Positions 17,410 to 26,280 are shown, numbered from the stretch's first letter. The stretch is DNA of 64,000 bases from Clavibacter sp. VKM Ac-2873 (GCF_015351075.1 NZ_JADKRS010000001.1:1054001-1118000), one strand, 5' to 3'. Made by a program: numbers and translations. The notes: a model not told the origin generated them from the sequence alone.

Positions 17410-18645
17410 TCAGTTCGTGAGCGCCGGCACCGTCCGCGGCTGCACGATGAGCCACATCGAGAGGATGGAGACGACCGCGCACGCGCCCATGACGGCCGCC
17501 ATCGGCACGCCCGACGTGATGCCGATCACCCCGACGATGGGCGAGATCGCGCCCGCCAGCCCGAAGTTCACGGCGCCCAGCAGCGACGCCGCCGTGCCCG
17601 CCTCGTGCCCGTGGTTGACGAGCCCGAGCACCTGCACGCAGGGGAAGCCGAAGCCGCACGCGAGGATGAAGAAGAACAGCGGGATCAGCGTGCCGAGGAG
17701 CCCCGCGTCGGTGAAGGTGCCGAGCAGCACGATCGTCGCGGACGCCAGGAACTGCACGGTGACGACGCCCGCGAGGATCCACTGCGGCCCGATGACCTTC
17801 GTGAGCCGGGCCGCGACCTGGTTGCCGATCACGACCCCCAGCGAGTTGATCCCGAACAGGATCCCGAACTGCTGCGCGTCGAACCCGTACACGTCCTGGA
17901 ACAGGAACGACGAGCTGGAGAGGTACGAGAAGAGCCCCGCGAACTGCATGCCGCCGATGAGGGCGACGCCGACGAACACGCGGTCGCCGAGCACCGAGCG
18001 GTAGCGGCGGAGCAGCGTGCCCTTCTCCTCGATGCGCACGCGGTCCTTGGGCAGCGTCTCGACGATGAAGAAGGTCACGGCGATCACGACGAGGATCGCG
18101 TAGGCGGTGAGCGCGTAGAACACGCCCCGCCAGTCGACGAAGCGCAGCAGCTGCGAGCCGATGACGGGCGCGAGGATCGGCGCGAGCCCGGTCACGAGGG
18201 CGAGGCGCGAGAGCATGCGCACCAGCGGACGGCCGCCGAAGAGGTCGCGCACCATGGCCATCGCGACGACCGCGCCGCCGGCCGCGCCGGCACCCTGGAG
18301 GATGCGGAAGACGAGCAGCGCCGTGACGTCCGGCGCGAGCGCGGCGCCGAGCGACGCGAGGATGTGCAGGCTCGTCGCGACGATGAGCGGCAGGCGCCGG
18401 CCCACCCGGTCGCTCCACGGGCCGACCACGAGCTGGCCGAGCGCGAACCCGACGGTCGTGCCCGTGAGGGTCAGCTGGACGGCCGCGTCCGAGACGCCGA
18501 ACTGCTCCTTGATCACCGGGAAGGCGGGCAGGTAGAGGTCGATCGTGAAGGGCCCGAGGCCGACGAGGGCACCCAGCACGATGATGTAGACGATGCGCTC
18601 CCGGCGGGAGAGCGCGTCGCCGGGATGGAGGACGGCAGACGACAC
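17410..18645 (-). CDS. MFS multidrug transporter, Bcr/CflA family
   Basis: A 411-residue 12-TM exporter. The first helix reads ILGALVGLGPFTIDLYLPAF, followed by FGVSDAAVQLTLTG and LGQLVVGPWSDRVGRRLPL (MFS motif A), which define the Bcr/CflA drug-resistance subfamily. Motif C-like GLAPILAPVIGSQL is in helix 5. The GTG at 18643-18645 is chosen because AAGGA lies upstream and similarity begins there. The exported compound is unknown; members export bicyclomycin, chloramphenicol or sulfonamides in other species. It is downstream of the aminotransferase gene after a 170-bp gap in which no promoter or terminator could be assigned with confidence. Confidence 0.92.
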   Translation of the reverse strand: MSSAVLHPGDALSRRERIVYIIVLGALVGLGPFTIDLYLPAFPVIKEQFGVSDAAVQLTLTGTTVGFALGQLVVGPWSDRVGRRLPLIVATSLHILASLGAALAPDVTALLVFRILQGAGAAGGAVVAMAMVRDLFGGRPLVRMLSRLALVTGLAPILAPVIGSQLLRFVDWRGVFYALTAYAILVVIAVTFFIVETLPKDRVRIEEKGTLLRRYRSVLGDRVFVGVALIGGMQFAGLFSYLSSSSFLFQDVYGFDAQQFGILFGINSLGVVIGNQVAARLTKVIGPQWILAGVVTVQFLASATIVLLGTFTDAGLLGTLIPLFFFILACGFGFPCVQVLGLVNHGHEAGTAASLLGAVNFGLAGAISPIVGVIGITSGVPMAAVMGACAVVSILSMWLIVQPRTVPALTN

Positions 18646-18815
18646 GGAGCGTTCCTTCGGGAGGGGGTGGCGCGGGCGCGGGGCGCCGGAGGACGTGGGG
18701 CGTGCCGGATCGACCGCCTCGATGTCCAACGGGTGCCCGCCCGGCTTATTCCCAGCCCACGGAATCGCTGCGGGTCGGGAGCCGCACCTCGTCCGCGCGT
18801 CCGCCCACCCGCGCG

Positions 18816-19871
18816 TCAGGGACGCAGCGCGCGGATCACGCGCTCCACGTCGTCCTCGTCGTTCCAGACGTGGAACGCGATGCGCGCACGGCCCGCGCGG
18901 CCCGAGGCGACGATCCCGGCCGCCCCGAGCGCGGAGAGGTCGGCGCCGTCCGCGTCCGGCCACGTGACGATCGCCTGCCCGCGCGGCTCGATGCCGAGGC
19001 CCGCGCTCACGAGGTCGCCGAGCTCGACGTTCCTGCGGTGCACGGCGTCGAGGTCGAGGCGCGCGAAGAGCGCGATCGCCGGAGCCGCGCCCACCCACGC
19101 GCCGAACGCGGGCGACACGTCGAACGCGCGCGCGTCCTCGGCGAGCGCCATCGCCGGTCCGTAGCAGGACGCCCACACGTCGGCGCCCGCGTACCAGTTC
19201 GCCTGGACGGGGACGAGGGTGCGCCGGTAGCGGTCCGACAGCGTGAGGAACGCCGCGCCGCGCGGGGCGCAGAGCCACTTGTACGCGTGGCAGGCGGTGG
19301 CGTCGAACAGGCTCGCGTCGATCGGCATGGCGCCGGCCGCCTGCGTGGTGTCGCAGAGCGTGAAGGCGTCGTGGATCCGCGCGGCCTCCCGGATGGCGGC
19401 GACGTCGGCGACCCGGCCGTCGGCGGACTGCACGAGCGAGAACGCGACCAGGTGCGTGCGCGGGCCGATCTCGGCCGCGAGCTCCTCGAGCGGCACGTGC
19501 CGCACGACGACGCCGCGCGCCTCCGCCACGACGAACGGGTACGTCAGGGAGCTGAAGTCGCCCGTCACGCACAGCACCTCGGCGCCCGCGGGGACGGCGG
19601 CGGCCAGCACGCTCACGAAGGAGGCGGTCTGCGAGCCCACGGCGACGGATCCGACCGGCACGCCCACGAGCGACGCGTACGACGCGCGCACGCCCTCGAC
19701 GACGCCGCCGTAGCCGTGCGCGGTGGATCCCCCGGCCGACCAGGTCGTGAGGTCGGCGCGCAGCCGCTCGACCGTGGCGCGCGTCGGCAAGCCCATGGTG
19801 CACGCGGAGAGGTAGCCGGGCCCGGCCTCGAACAGGTCGCGGAGGTCGGCGGCGAGCGGCGGGGTCGACAT
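18816..19871 (-). CDS. Aminotransferase class V-fold PLP enzyme
   Basis: A 351-residue PLP-dependent enzyme of the NifS/kynureninase-like class V group. The N-terminal substrate loop PGYLSACTMGLPTRA, the DFSSLTYPF region, SLVQSADGRVADV, LCDTTQAAGAMPID and the Schiff-base segment ACHAYKWLCAPRGAAF (Lys in the middle) are all in place. Length is usual. The reaction is not identifiable; cysteine desulfurase or an aminotransferase are both possible, and no active-site Cys loop of classical NifS was recognised. It is transcribed divergently from the LysR gene across an 81-bp gap with a LysR-type box, so it is the likely LysR target. Confidence 0.85.
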   Translation of the reverse strand: MSTPPLAADLRDLFEAGPGYLSACTMGLPTRATVERLRADLTTWSAGGSTAHGYGGVVEGVRASYASLVGVPVGSVAVGSQTASFVSVLAAAVPAGAEVLCVTGDFSSLTYPFVVAEARGVVVRHVPLEELAAEIGPRTHLVAFSLVQSADGRVADVAAIREAARIHDAFTLCDTTQAAGAMPIDASLFDATACHAYKWLCAPRGAAFLTLSDRYRRTLVPVQANWYAGADVWASCYGPAMALAEDARAFDVSPAFGAWVGAAPAIALFARLDLDAVHRRNVELGDLVSAGLGIEPRGQAIVTWPDADGADLSALGAAGIVASGRAGRARIAFHVWNDEDDVERVIRALRP

Positions 19872-19928
19872 GCGTCCAGCGTGGCGAGCGCGGATACATC
19901 GATCAAGACCCCGCCCGGCATGGATCCC

Positions 19929-19943
19929 ATAAGCCCACGTTAT
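19929..19943. promoter_or_regulatory. LysR-type T-N11-A box in the divergent promoter
   Basis: ATAA-N7-TTAT, a palindrome holding T at 19930 and A at 19942 with 11 bp between, as LysR-type regulators recognise. It overlaps TATGCT (19941-19946), a probable -10 box that would start the LysR transcript at or next to its ATG (19953). Binding here would repress lysR and control the divergent aminotransferase gene. Confidence 0.6.
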
Positions 19944-19952
19944 GCTCCGCGC

Positions 19953-20909
19953 ATGACCGACGCTCCCCCGACCGCGCGCGACCTCGACTCGGCCGCGCTC
20001 CAGGCGGTGCACGCCCTCGCCCTGCGCGGCTCGATCACCGCGGCCGCCGCGGCGCTCGGCGTCAGCCAGCCGGCCCTGTCGCAGACCCTCCGGCGCCTGG
20101 AGGCGCGCATCGGCGTGCCCGTCACCGCGCGCGCCGGCCGCGGGGTCGTCCTCACGGAGGCCGGCCGCGTCCTCGCCCGGCACGCCGAGACCGTGGTGCA
20201 CGCCATCGACCGGGCCGCCGACGAGCTCGACGACCTGCGCGGCCTCCGCGCGGGCACCGTCCGCGTCGCGGCGTTCCCGTCCGCGTCGTCGACGGTCGTG
20301 CCGCGGCTCCTCGGCGGCCTCGCGGCGGCGCACCCGGGGCTCGGGTTCGGCTACCTCGAGGCCGAGCCGCCCGAGGCCGTCGCGGCGGTCCGCGCCCGCG
20401 AGGCCGACGTCGCCGTCACCTTCGCCTACCCGGACGACCCCGACGACCCGGCCGCGCGCTCCCTCGACGGCCTCGAGGCCCGGCCGCTCTGGCGCGAGAC
20501 CCTCTGGGCCGTGCTGCCGGAGGCGCGCGCGCTGCGGCACCGCGGCCCGCTCGCGCTCCGCGACCTCGCCGACGACCGGTGGATCGCCGGCTGCGTCCGG
20601 TGCCGTCGCCACCTCGTCAGCGCGTGCGCGCGCAGCGGCTTCGCCCCGGCGACGTCCTTCGAGACGGACAACGCGGCCGCCGCCGTGGGCATGGTGCAGG
20701 CGGGGCTCGGGGTCGCGCTCCTGCCCTCGCTGGCCCTCGCGACCGCGCCCCTCCCCCGCGGCGTCGTCCGGCGGCGGATCTCCGGGGTCGGCGAGCGCGT
20801 GGTCCACGTCGTCACGGCGCCCGGCGGATCCTCGTCGCCCGCCGTGCACGCCGCCATCCAAGCGCTCGCGCGCCTCCGCGTGGGCGACTGGGAGCTCCGC
20901 CGGGCGTGA
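19953..20909 (+). CDS. LysR-family transcriptional regulator
   Basis: A 318-residue regulator. The N-terminal winged HTH covers ALQAVHALALRGSITAAAAA and LGVSQPALSQTLRRLEARIG (about residues 10-55), followed by GVVLTEAGRVLARHA. A periplasmic-binding-like effector domain starts at about residue 92 (GTVRVAAFPSASSTVVPRLL). The effector domain contains two Cys in CVRCRRHL, an uncommon feature that might be redox-active (inference). The ATG at 19953 is preceded at 7 nt by TATGCT with no ribosome site, which suggests a leaderless mRNA. Effector unknown; the divergent aminotransferase gene and its downstream MFS pump are the likely targets. Confidence 0.93.
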   Translation: MTDAPPTARDLDSAALQAVHALALRGSITAAAAALGVSQPALSQTLRRLEARIGVPVTARAGRGVVLTEAGRVLARHAETVVHAIDRAADELDDLRGLRAGTVRVAAFPSASSTVVPRLLGGLAAAHPGLGFGYLEAEPPEAVAAVRAREADVAVTFAYPDDPDDPAARSLDGLEARPLWRETLWAVLPEARALRHRGPLALRDLADDRWIAGCVRCRRHLVSACARSGFAPATSFETDNAAAAVGMVQAGLGVALLPSLALATAPLPRGVVRRRISGVGERVVHVVTAPGGSSSPAVHAAIQALARLRVGDWELRRA

Positions 20910-21015
20910 GCCCCGCGGCTCCCGTCCGCGGCGGATTGTCGGGGGTGCTCCGTAATGTCTGAGGGGTCTGCCTGCGGTGTCCGCCGCCGGCCCGGACGCG
21001 GAGGGAGGAGGACGC

Positions 21016-21351
21016 ATGTCGGACGAGCACGCGGATGAGCTGCAGGACGAGGTCCAGGCCTCGGGCGGATCCACCGAGCGGCAGAACCGCCACCTGCAGC
21101 GCAGCCACTCCGAGCAGGCCAGGTACCTGTCCGCCTACTTCGGCTGGAGCCTGCACGGCGACCTCATCCGCTCCCACGGCAGGACGGTCGCCATGTTCGT
21201 GGAGGACCTGGCCGACACCATGCTCGCGCTGGGCTGGCTCGACGGCTCCGGCATCCTCTGGGAGGCGGTCCCGATCGACGCGGATCGGGCGGTCGCCCGG
21301 GTGCGCCGCCACCAGATCGAGCAGGGCTGGATGCCGCCCGGCACGGTGTGA
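21016..21351 (+). CDS. Hypothetical protein, 111 residues
   Basis: Not recognised. The start ATG 21016 follows a strong GGGAGGAGG site by 5 nt. The N-terminal ~35 residues are polar and likely disordered (Asp/Glu/Gln/Ser/His). The remainder is predicted soluble, with a helix-rich pattern around HGRTVAMFVEDLADTMLAL, then GWLDGSGILWEAVPIDADRA and a C-terminal HQIEQGWMPP. No membrane segment and no known catalytic motif. It is flanked by lysR and marR on the same strand with gaps of 106 and 121 bp. Confidence 0.7.
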   Translation: MSDEHADELQDEVQASGGSTERQNRHLQRSHSEQARYLSAYFGWSLHGDLIRSHGRTVAMFVEDLADTMLALGWLDGSGILWEAVPIDADRAVARVRRHQIEQGWMPPGTV

Positions 21352-21472
21352 CGCCCGCCTCCGCGCGCGCTGTGCGTGCGACCCGCGGTCGCGCCGCCGC
21401 TCGATCTCGGGAGTAGCGTCCGAAGGGATCAGGCCGTCGGGGGACGCGTCCCGCAGACGGCCAGGAGGACAC

Positions 21473-21910
21473 ATGACGGACCACGCCGGAGCGCTGCTCG
21501 ACCGCGACATGGGACTGCTGCTCGCCGCCGCGTCCCGAGCGGTGATCTCGCTCTACCGGCCGTTGCTCAAGCCCTACCACCTCACCCACCCGCAGTACCT
21601 CGTCATGCTGGCCCTCCACGAGCAGGATCCCCGTCGCGCGGGCGACCTCAGCGACGCCGTGCAGCTCACGCCGGGCACCCTGTCGCCGCTGTTCAAGCGC
21701 CTCGAGCTCCTCGGCTACATCTCACGGCAGCGCGACCAGGCCGACGAGCGACGCCTCCTCATCGCCCTGACGGAGCGCGGGCGCGGCATCCTCCCCGACC
21801 TCCTGCGGGTCGCCGACAAGGTGCACGACGACGTCGTCCACCGCAGCGGGGCCGACTCCAGCGCGCAGGCGCGCCTGCGGAGCATGACCGAGCTGCTCCT
21901 CGAGGCCTGA
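21473..21910 (+). CDS. MarR-family regulator resembling OhrR without the sensing cysteine
   Basis: A 145-residue winged-helix repressor. The order LLAAASRAVISLYRPLLKPYHLTHPQYLVMLALHE-type helix 1-2, DLSDAVQLTPGTLSPLFKRL recognition helix and RQRDQADERRLLIALTERG wing matches OhrR/MarR proteins. OhrR normally has a reactive Cys in helix 1 before the S-R-A-x motif; here that position is Ala/Leu and the protein has no Cys at all, so peroxide sensing through that Cys is ruled out. ATG 21473 has an ideal AGGAGG site. No ohr gene is adjacent; the gene stands alone before a bidirectional hairpin. Confidence 0.9.
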   Translation: MTDHAGALLDRDMGLLLAAASRAVISLYRPLLKPYHLTHPQYLVMLALHEQDPRRAGDLSDAVQLTPGTLSPLFKRLELLGYISRQRDQADERRLLIALTERGRGILPDLLRVADKVHDDVVHRSGADSSAQARLRSMTELLLEA

Positions 21911-21911
21911 G

Positions 21912-21933
21912 GCCCGACCCGGTCCGGTCGGGC
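21912..21933. terminator. Bidirectional hairpin between marR and the GNAT gene
   Basis: Perfect 8-bp arms GCCCGACC/GGTCGGGC with a 6-nt loop, sitting between two convergent stop codons (21910 and 21939). Confidence 0.7.
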
Positions 21934-21938
21934 GTCGC

Positions 21939-22505
21939 TCAGCGCGCCCCGTCGACCACCCGCTGCCAGAGCGTGTGGTCGCGCCAGGCGCCGTCGATCC
22001 GCAGGTACGCCGGGGCGACCCCGACGGCCGCGAACCCGGCGCGCGTGAGCACCTCCTCGGATCCGCCGTTCCCCACCAGCGTCGACGCCTCCAGCCGGTG
22101 CAGCCCGGCCGCGCGCGCGATGCGGACCGCCTCCCGGGCCGCGGCCGTCGCGAGGCCCCTGCCCTGCCGCTCCCGATCGATCCAGTAGCCGAGGCTCGCG
22201 CTCTGCGCCGCGCCGCGCTTCACCGCGAACAGGTCGCAGCGGCCGATGACGCGGTCGCCCTCGACGACGAGGTACGGCAGCCCGGATCCCGCCGCCCGCT
22301 CGGCGATGCGCCCCGCGAGCTGCGCGCGCTGCCCCGCGGATGTGAAGAACGCGTCCGTGCGCGCGGGCTCGTACGGCCGGAGGTGCTCCCGGTTGGCGCG
22401 GTACGCGGCGGCGAGCGCGGCGGCGTCGGTGATCCGCGCGGGTCGCATCACGACGCCGTCCGCGAGCACGGCGCGCTCGTCGGTGCCGGGCGGCGGCCCG
22501 CTCAC
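21939..22505 (-). CDS. GNAT N-acetyltransferase, RimJ/RimL-like
   Basis: A 188-residue acetyltransferase. The start region [20 protein letters not shown], the strand [18 protein letters not shown] and the acetyl-CoA loop [19 protein letters not shown] (QxxGxG/A), followed by [24 protein letters not shown], are the hallmarks of ribosomal-protein-alanine acetyltransferase-like GNATs. The substrate may be a protein N-terminus or a small amine. The GTG start (22503-22505) overlaps the beta-glucosidase stop as GTGA, so it is translated with that gene. Confidence 0.88.
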   Translation of the reverse strand: MSGPPPGTDERAVLADGVVMRPARITDAAALAAAYRANREHLRPYEPARTDAFFTSAGQRAQLAGRIAERAAGSGLPYLVVEGDRVIGRCDLFAVKRGAAQSASLGYWIDRERQGRGLATAAAREAVRIARAAGLHRLEASTLVGNGGSEEVLTRAGFAAVGVAPAYLRIDGAWRDHTLWQRVVDGAR

Positions 22506-24007
22506 GCCCCGGGGCGCACGCGGCGCTCGGGCCGCGCGTCGGGCGCCGGGATGGCGCGGTCGGCGATGAGCCGCGCGTACCAGAGCGCGCTGTCCTTCGG
22601 CGTCCGCTCCTGCGTCGCGTAGTCGACGTGCACGATGCCGAACCGCTTGGAGTACCCGTACGCCCACTCGAAGTTGTCGAGGAGCGACCACACCTGGTAG
22701 CCGCGGAGGTCGACGCCGCGCTCGATCGCGCGGTGGGCCGCGGCGAAGTGCCGGGACAGGTAGTCGATCCGCTCCGCGTCGTGCACGGCGCGCACGCCGT
22801 CGTCGTCCACGGTCACCTCGTCGTCGAACGCCGCCCCGTTCTCCGTCACCATGAGCGGCAGGTCGGGGAACTCCTCGTGCAGCGACACGAGCAGGTCCTC
22901 CAGCCCCTGCGGCTCGATGTTCCAGCCCATCGCCGTGTACGGGCCGGGCTGCTCCAGGAACTCGACGTCGTCGGTGCCGGGGAACGGCGTCGCGGCCACG
23001 TCGCCGTGGATGGAGGTGCCGCCGCCCGCGTCGGCGCCGTCCCGCATCCGCACCCGGCTGGTGTTGTAGTAGTTGACGCCCAGCAGGTGCAGCGGCTGGC
23101 GGATCAGCTCCGTGTCGCCCGGCAGCACGAACGCCCAGTCGGTGATGCCCGCGGTGTCCGCGAGCACGTCGGCCGGGTACTGGCCGTGCAGCAGCGGGTC
23201 GAGGAACACGCGGTTCCCCACGCCGTCCACCCGCCGCACGGCCTCGGGGCCCGTGTCGCCCTCCCCGCGGATCACATGCAGGTTCAGCGTGATGGAGAAG
23301 CGGGCGTCCGCGGGCACGACCTCCTGCAGCGCCCGGACCGCGAGGCCGTGGGCGAGGTTCAGGTGGTGCACGGCCCGGAACGCGTCCTCCGCGTCGGTGC
23401 GGCCCGGCGCGTGCACCCCGGCCGCGTAGCCGAGGTACGCCGAGCACCACGGCTCGTTCAGCGTGGTCCAGGTGCCGATGCGGTCGCCGAGCGCCTGGCC
23501 CATGATCCGCGCGTAGTCGGCGAACGCGTACGCGGTCTCCCGGTTCGCCCAGCCGCCCTCGTCCTCGAGCGCCTGCGGGAGGTCCCAGTGGTAGAGCGTC
23601 GCGATCGGCGTGATCCCCCGCGCCACCAGCCCGTCGACGAGCCGCCCGTAGAACGCGAGGCCCTCCGCGTTCGCGGGACCCCGACCGGTCGGTTGGATGC
23701 GCGGCCACGCGATCGAGAAGCGGTACGCCTCGAGGCCGAGCGCCTGCATCAGGTCGAGGTCGGACTCGAGCCGGTGGAAGTGGTCGTCGGCGACGTCGCC
23801 CGTGTCGCCGCCGAGCACCTTCCCGGGCGTGCGGCTGAACGTGTCCCAGATGGAGGCGCCGCGCCCACCCTCGTCGACCGCGCCCTCGATCTGGTATGCG
23901 GCGGTGGCGGACCCGAACAGGAAGCCGGGCGGGAACGCGAGCCCCTCCCTCCGGTCGTCGGCGGGGTCCCGGGGCGAGCCGGCTGCGGCGGGCGATGCGT
24001 CGGTCAT
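22502..24007 (-). CDS. Beta-glucosidase, glycoside hydrolase family 1
   Basis: A 501-residue cytoplasmic GH1 enzyme that hydrolyses beta-glucosides such as cellobiose or plant phenolic glucosides. It has the N-terminal signature [20 protein letters not shown], the acid/base Glu in TTLNEPW (E185) and the nucleophile in [10 protein letters not shown] (E389). No signal peptide is seen, so its substrate must be imported. ATG 24007 follows GGAGAGGTCC. It is divergent from xylA across a 205-bp gap and overlaps the GNAT gene downstream. Confidence 0.96.
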   Translation of the reverse strand: MTDASPAAAGSPRDPADDRREGLAFPPGFLFGSATAAYQIEGAVDEGGRGASIWDTFSRTPGKVLGGDTGDVADDHFHRLESDLDLMQALGLEAYRFSIAWPRIQPTGRGPANAEGLAFYGRLVDGLVARGITPIATLYHWDLPQALEDEGGWANRETAYAFADYARIMGQALGDRIGTWTTLNEPWCSAYLGYAAGVHAPGRTDAEDAFRAVHHLNLAHGLAVRALQEVVPADARFSITLNLHVIRGEGDTGPEAVRRVDGVGNRVFLDPLLHGQYPADVLADTAGITDWAFVLPGDTELIRQPLHLLGVNYYNTSRVRMRDGADAGGGTSIHGDVAATPFPGTDDVEFLEQPGPYTAMGWNIEPQGLEDLLVSLHEEFPDLPLMVTENGAAFDDEVTVDDDGVRAVHDAERIDYLSRHFAAAHRAIERGVDLRGYQVWSLLDNFEWAYGYSKRFGIVHVDYATQERTPKDSALWYARLIADRAIPAPDARPERRVRPGA

Positions 24008-24141
24008 GGCGTTCGGGGACCTCTCCGTCGGGTGGTGGCGGGCCGACGGATGCGCACGCGCGCGGTCGACGACGACCTCCTGCCATCCTGCCCGGGCCCC
24101 CGCGGCGCGTCCAGCCGACCTGCCCGGGCACCGTGTCGGCG

Positions 24142-24184
24142 TTGTGCCGACGGCCTGCTCCGGTTAGGTTGTAGTCAGCAACAA
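24142..24184 (+). promoter_or_regulatory. xylA promoter with an overlapping dyad
   Basis: TTGTGC (24142-24147), a 17-bp spacer, and TAGGTT (24165-24170) form a good sigma-70-type promoter. TTGT-N8-ACAA (24169-24184) covers the -10 box and start site, where a repressor such as a ROK-type XylR would act; that assignment is inference, as no xylR is in the window. Confidence 0.6.
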
Positions 24185-24212
24185 ATCACCGACGACGCTG
24201 ACAGGAGACACC

Positions 24213-25406
24213 ATGGCGCTCACCCCCACCCGCGAGGACAAGTTCTCGTTCGGACTCTGGACCATCGGATACACCGGGGCCGACCCGTTCGGCGGCCCGA
24301 CCCGCTCCGACCTCGACGTGGTCGAGGGCGTCGAGCGCATCTCGGAGCTGGGCGCCTACGGCCTCACCTTCCACGACGACGACCTCTTCGCCTTCGGATC
24401 CACCGACGCCGAACGCCAGACGCAGATCGACCGCCTGAAGGGCGCGCTCAGCGACACCGGCATCGTCGTCCCGATGGTCACCACCAACCTCTTCTCGGCC
24501 CCCGTCTTCAAGGACGGCGGCTTCACCTCCAACGACCGCGCCGTCCGCCGGTTCGCGATCCGCAAGGTCCTCCGCAACATCGACCTCGCCGCCGAGCTCG
24601 GCGCGCAGACGTTCGTGATGTGGGGCGGCCGCGAGGGCGCCGAGTACGACTCCGCCAAGGACGTCCGCGGCGCGCTCGAGCGCTACCGCGAGGCCGTGAA
24701 CCTCCTCGGCGACTACGTCACCGACAAGGGCTACGACATCCGCTTCGCCATCGAGCCGAAGCCCAACGAGCCCCGCGGCGACATCCTCCTGCCGACCCTC
24801 GGCCACGCGCTCGCCTTCATCGAGACCCTCGAGCGCCCCGAGCTCGTCGGCGTAAACCCCGAGGTCGGCCACGAGCAGATGGCGGGACTCAACTTCACCG
24901 CCGGCATCATGCAGGCGCTGTACCAGGGCAAGCTCTTCCACATCGACCTCAACGGCCAGCGCGGCATCAAGTACGACCAGGACCTCGTCTTCGGCCACGG
25001 CGACCTGCAGAACGCGTTCTCGCTCGTCGACCTGCTGGAGAACGGCGGCGTGGGCGGCGGCCGCTCCTACGACGGCCCCCGTCACTTCGACTACAAGCCC
25101 AGCCGCACCGAGGACATCACGGGCGTGTGGGACTCCGCCGCCGCGAACATGCGCATGTACCTGCTCCTCAAGGAGCGCGCGCAGGCGTTCCGCGCCGACC
25201 CCGAGGTGCAGGAGGCGCTCGCGGCCGCCAAGGTGGGCGAGATCTACACGCCGACGCTCAACGAGGGCGAGTCGTACGACGACATCCTCGCCGACCGCTC
25301 CTCCTACGAGGACTTCGACGCCCCGTCGTACTTCGACGCCAAGGGCTTCGGCTTCGTCCGCCTCAACCAGCTGGCGCTCGAGCACCTGATGGGCGCGCGC
25401 TCCTAG
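24213..25406 (+). CDS. xylA: Xylose isomerase
   Basis: A 397-residue metal-dependent isomerase that converts D-xylose to D-xylulose (and glucose to fructose). The family residues are present in [26 protein letters not shown] (catalytic Glu and Lys), [16 protein letters not shown] (metal Glu and His) and [17 protein letters not shown] (metal Asp cluster). Size and sequence are those of the short actinobacterial class I enzymes. AGGAGACACC precedes the ATG. No xylulokinase gene is adjacent, so xylB must lie elsewhere. A very stable terminator follows. Confidence 0.98.
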   Translation: MALTPTREDKFSFGLWTIGYTGADPFGGPTRSDLDVVEGVERISELGAYGLTFHDDDLFAFGSTDAERQTQIDRLKGALSDTGIVVPMVTTNLFSAPVFKDGGFTSNDRAVRRFAIRKVLRNIDLAAELGAQTFVMWGGREGAEYDSAKDVRGALERYREAVNLLGDYVTDKGYDIRFAIEPKPNEPRGDILLPTLGHALAFIETLERPELVGVNPEVGHEQMAGLNFTAGIMQALYQGKLFHIDLNGQRGIKYDQDLVFGHGDLQNAFSLVDLLENGGVGGGRSYDGPRHFDYKPSRTEDITGVWDSAAANMRMYLLLKERAQAFRADPEVQEALAAAKVGEIYTPTLNEGESYDDILADRSSYEDFDAPSYFDAKGFGFVRLNQLALEHLMGARS

Positions 25407-25421
25407 CGCACCCGCACCCGC

Positions 25422-25467
25422 ACGACGGAGGGCCCGGCATCCACGTGGATGCCGGGCCCTCCGTCGT
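25422..25467 (+). terminator. xylA terminator, 22-bp perfect stem
   Basis: Arms 25422-25443 and 25446-25467 are perfectly complementary with a 2-nt apex. The core GGGCCCGGCATCC is repeated in the hairpin at 26205-26242. It also serves the convergent HTH-membrane gene (stop at 25495). Confidence 0.9.
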
Positions 25468-25494
25468 CGTCGCGGCTGCCGTCTCGGGCAGGCG

Positions 25495-26094
25495 TCACCC
25501 GGGTGGGGCAGGCGCGGGGAAGAGGCGCTCGACCGGCGCGTCCACCTCCCGGGCGAGCGCGACCGCGAGATCGACGCCCGGCCGGTGGCGGCCGCCCTGG
25601 ATCGCCCGGATCGTGCGCGTGCTGACCCCGACGCGCGCGGCGAGCTCCTCCTCGCCCAGGCGCCGACGGACCCGGTGCTCCGCCAGCCGGCACTCCATGC
25701 CTCCGCCGCGCTCGGACGCGCGACGGCCGGACGCACGCCGGACGGCCTCGTCCACGAGCGCCACGACCAGCACGGCGACCACGAGGAGCACGGGGCTCGT
25801 GGTCGAGCTGGCGACGAGCACGAGGACGGCCGTGGGCAGGATGACCAGCAGATCCCGGAACACCGTCGCGGCCGCCCGGGCCGCCTCCGCACGTTCGACG
25901 CCGTCCGCGGCGTCGCACCGCATCGCGATCTCACGTCGGCGTCGGATCAGCAGCTGCACGGGACCGGCCGAGGAGACGAACAGCGCGCTCGCGAGCAGCG
26001 GCCACGGCGGCCGGTGCTCCGACGCCGCCACGGAGACGACGACCGCCGTGATCGCCACGGCCGCGGCCGCCCACATCAGGATGATCCGTCTCAC
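25495..26094 (-). CDS. Membrane protein fused to a C-terminal Xre-type HTH
   Basis: A 199-residue protein. Four hydrophobic stretches are visible: about residues 3-26, 32-50, and a pair at about 82-118. A C-terminal helix-turn-helix follows, RVRRRLGEEELAARVGVSTR then TIRAIQGGRHRPGVDLAVAL (about 142-190), ending in VERLFP. The HTH resembles the short stand-alone Xre regulators usually encoded next to a small membrane protein; here both are one polypeptide. That would make it a membrane-tethered one-component regulator with an unknown signal. The GTG start at 26092-26094 has GGGAG upstream; the longer open frame lacks a site. It is bracketed by two related hairpins. Confidence 0.8.
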   Translation of the reverse strand: MRRIILMWAAAAVAITAVVVSVAASEHRPPWPLLASALFVSSAGPVQLLIRRRREIAMRCDAADGVERAEAARAAATVFRDLLVILPTAVLVLVASSTTSPVLLVVAVLVVALVDEAVRRASGRRASERGGGMECRLAEHRVRRRLGEEELAARVGVSTRTIRAIQGGRHRPGVDLAVALAREVDAPVERLFPAPAPPG

Positions 26095-26204
26095 GTCATG
26101 CGCTCCCTCGGGCTGCCGGCGGTGCCACCGCCCGGCGAGGCAGCGCGGGGCGAGGGTACGCGCGGCGGCCGCCTGCCGCCCCCGGCCCCCCACACCCGCA
26201 CGGC

Positions 26205-26242
26205 CGAGGGGCCCGGCATCCTCTCGGATGCCGGGCCCCTCG
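26205..26242. terminator. Perfect 17-bp hairpin, near-copy of the xylA terminator
   Basis: Arms 26205-26221 and 26226-26242 with a TCTC loop. It lies 38 bp beyond the mmsB stop codon and probably ends the arabinose operon. It shares GGGCCCGGCATCC and preceding CACCCGCACG sequence with the terminator at 25422. Confidence 0.85.
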
Positions 26243-26280
26243 TGCGCGTCAGCGCGGGTCGTGCGGGTCGCGCAGGTGGA

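Noticed and set aside
16427-19164. Long plus-strand frame across the MFS and acyltransferase genes
   Set aside because: Low-complexity Arg/Glu/His product with no motif; the minus strand encodes clear membrane transporters.
20936-20958. TTGTCG and TAATGT as a promoter for the 111-residue protein
   Set aside because: The spacer is only 11 bp.
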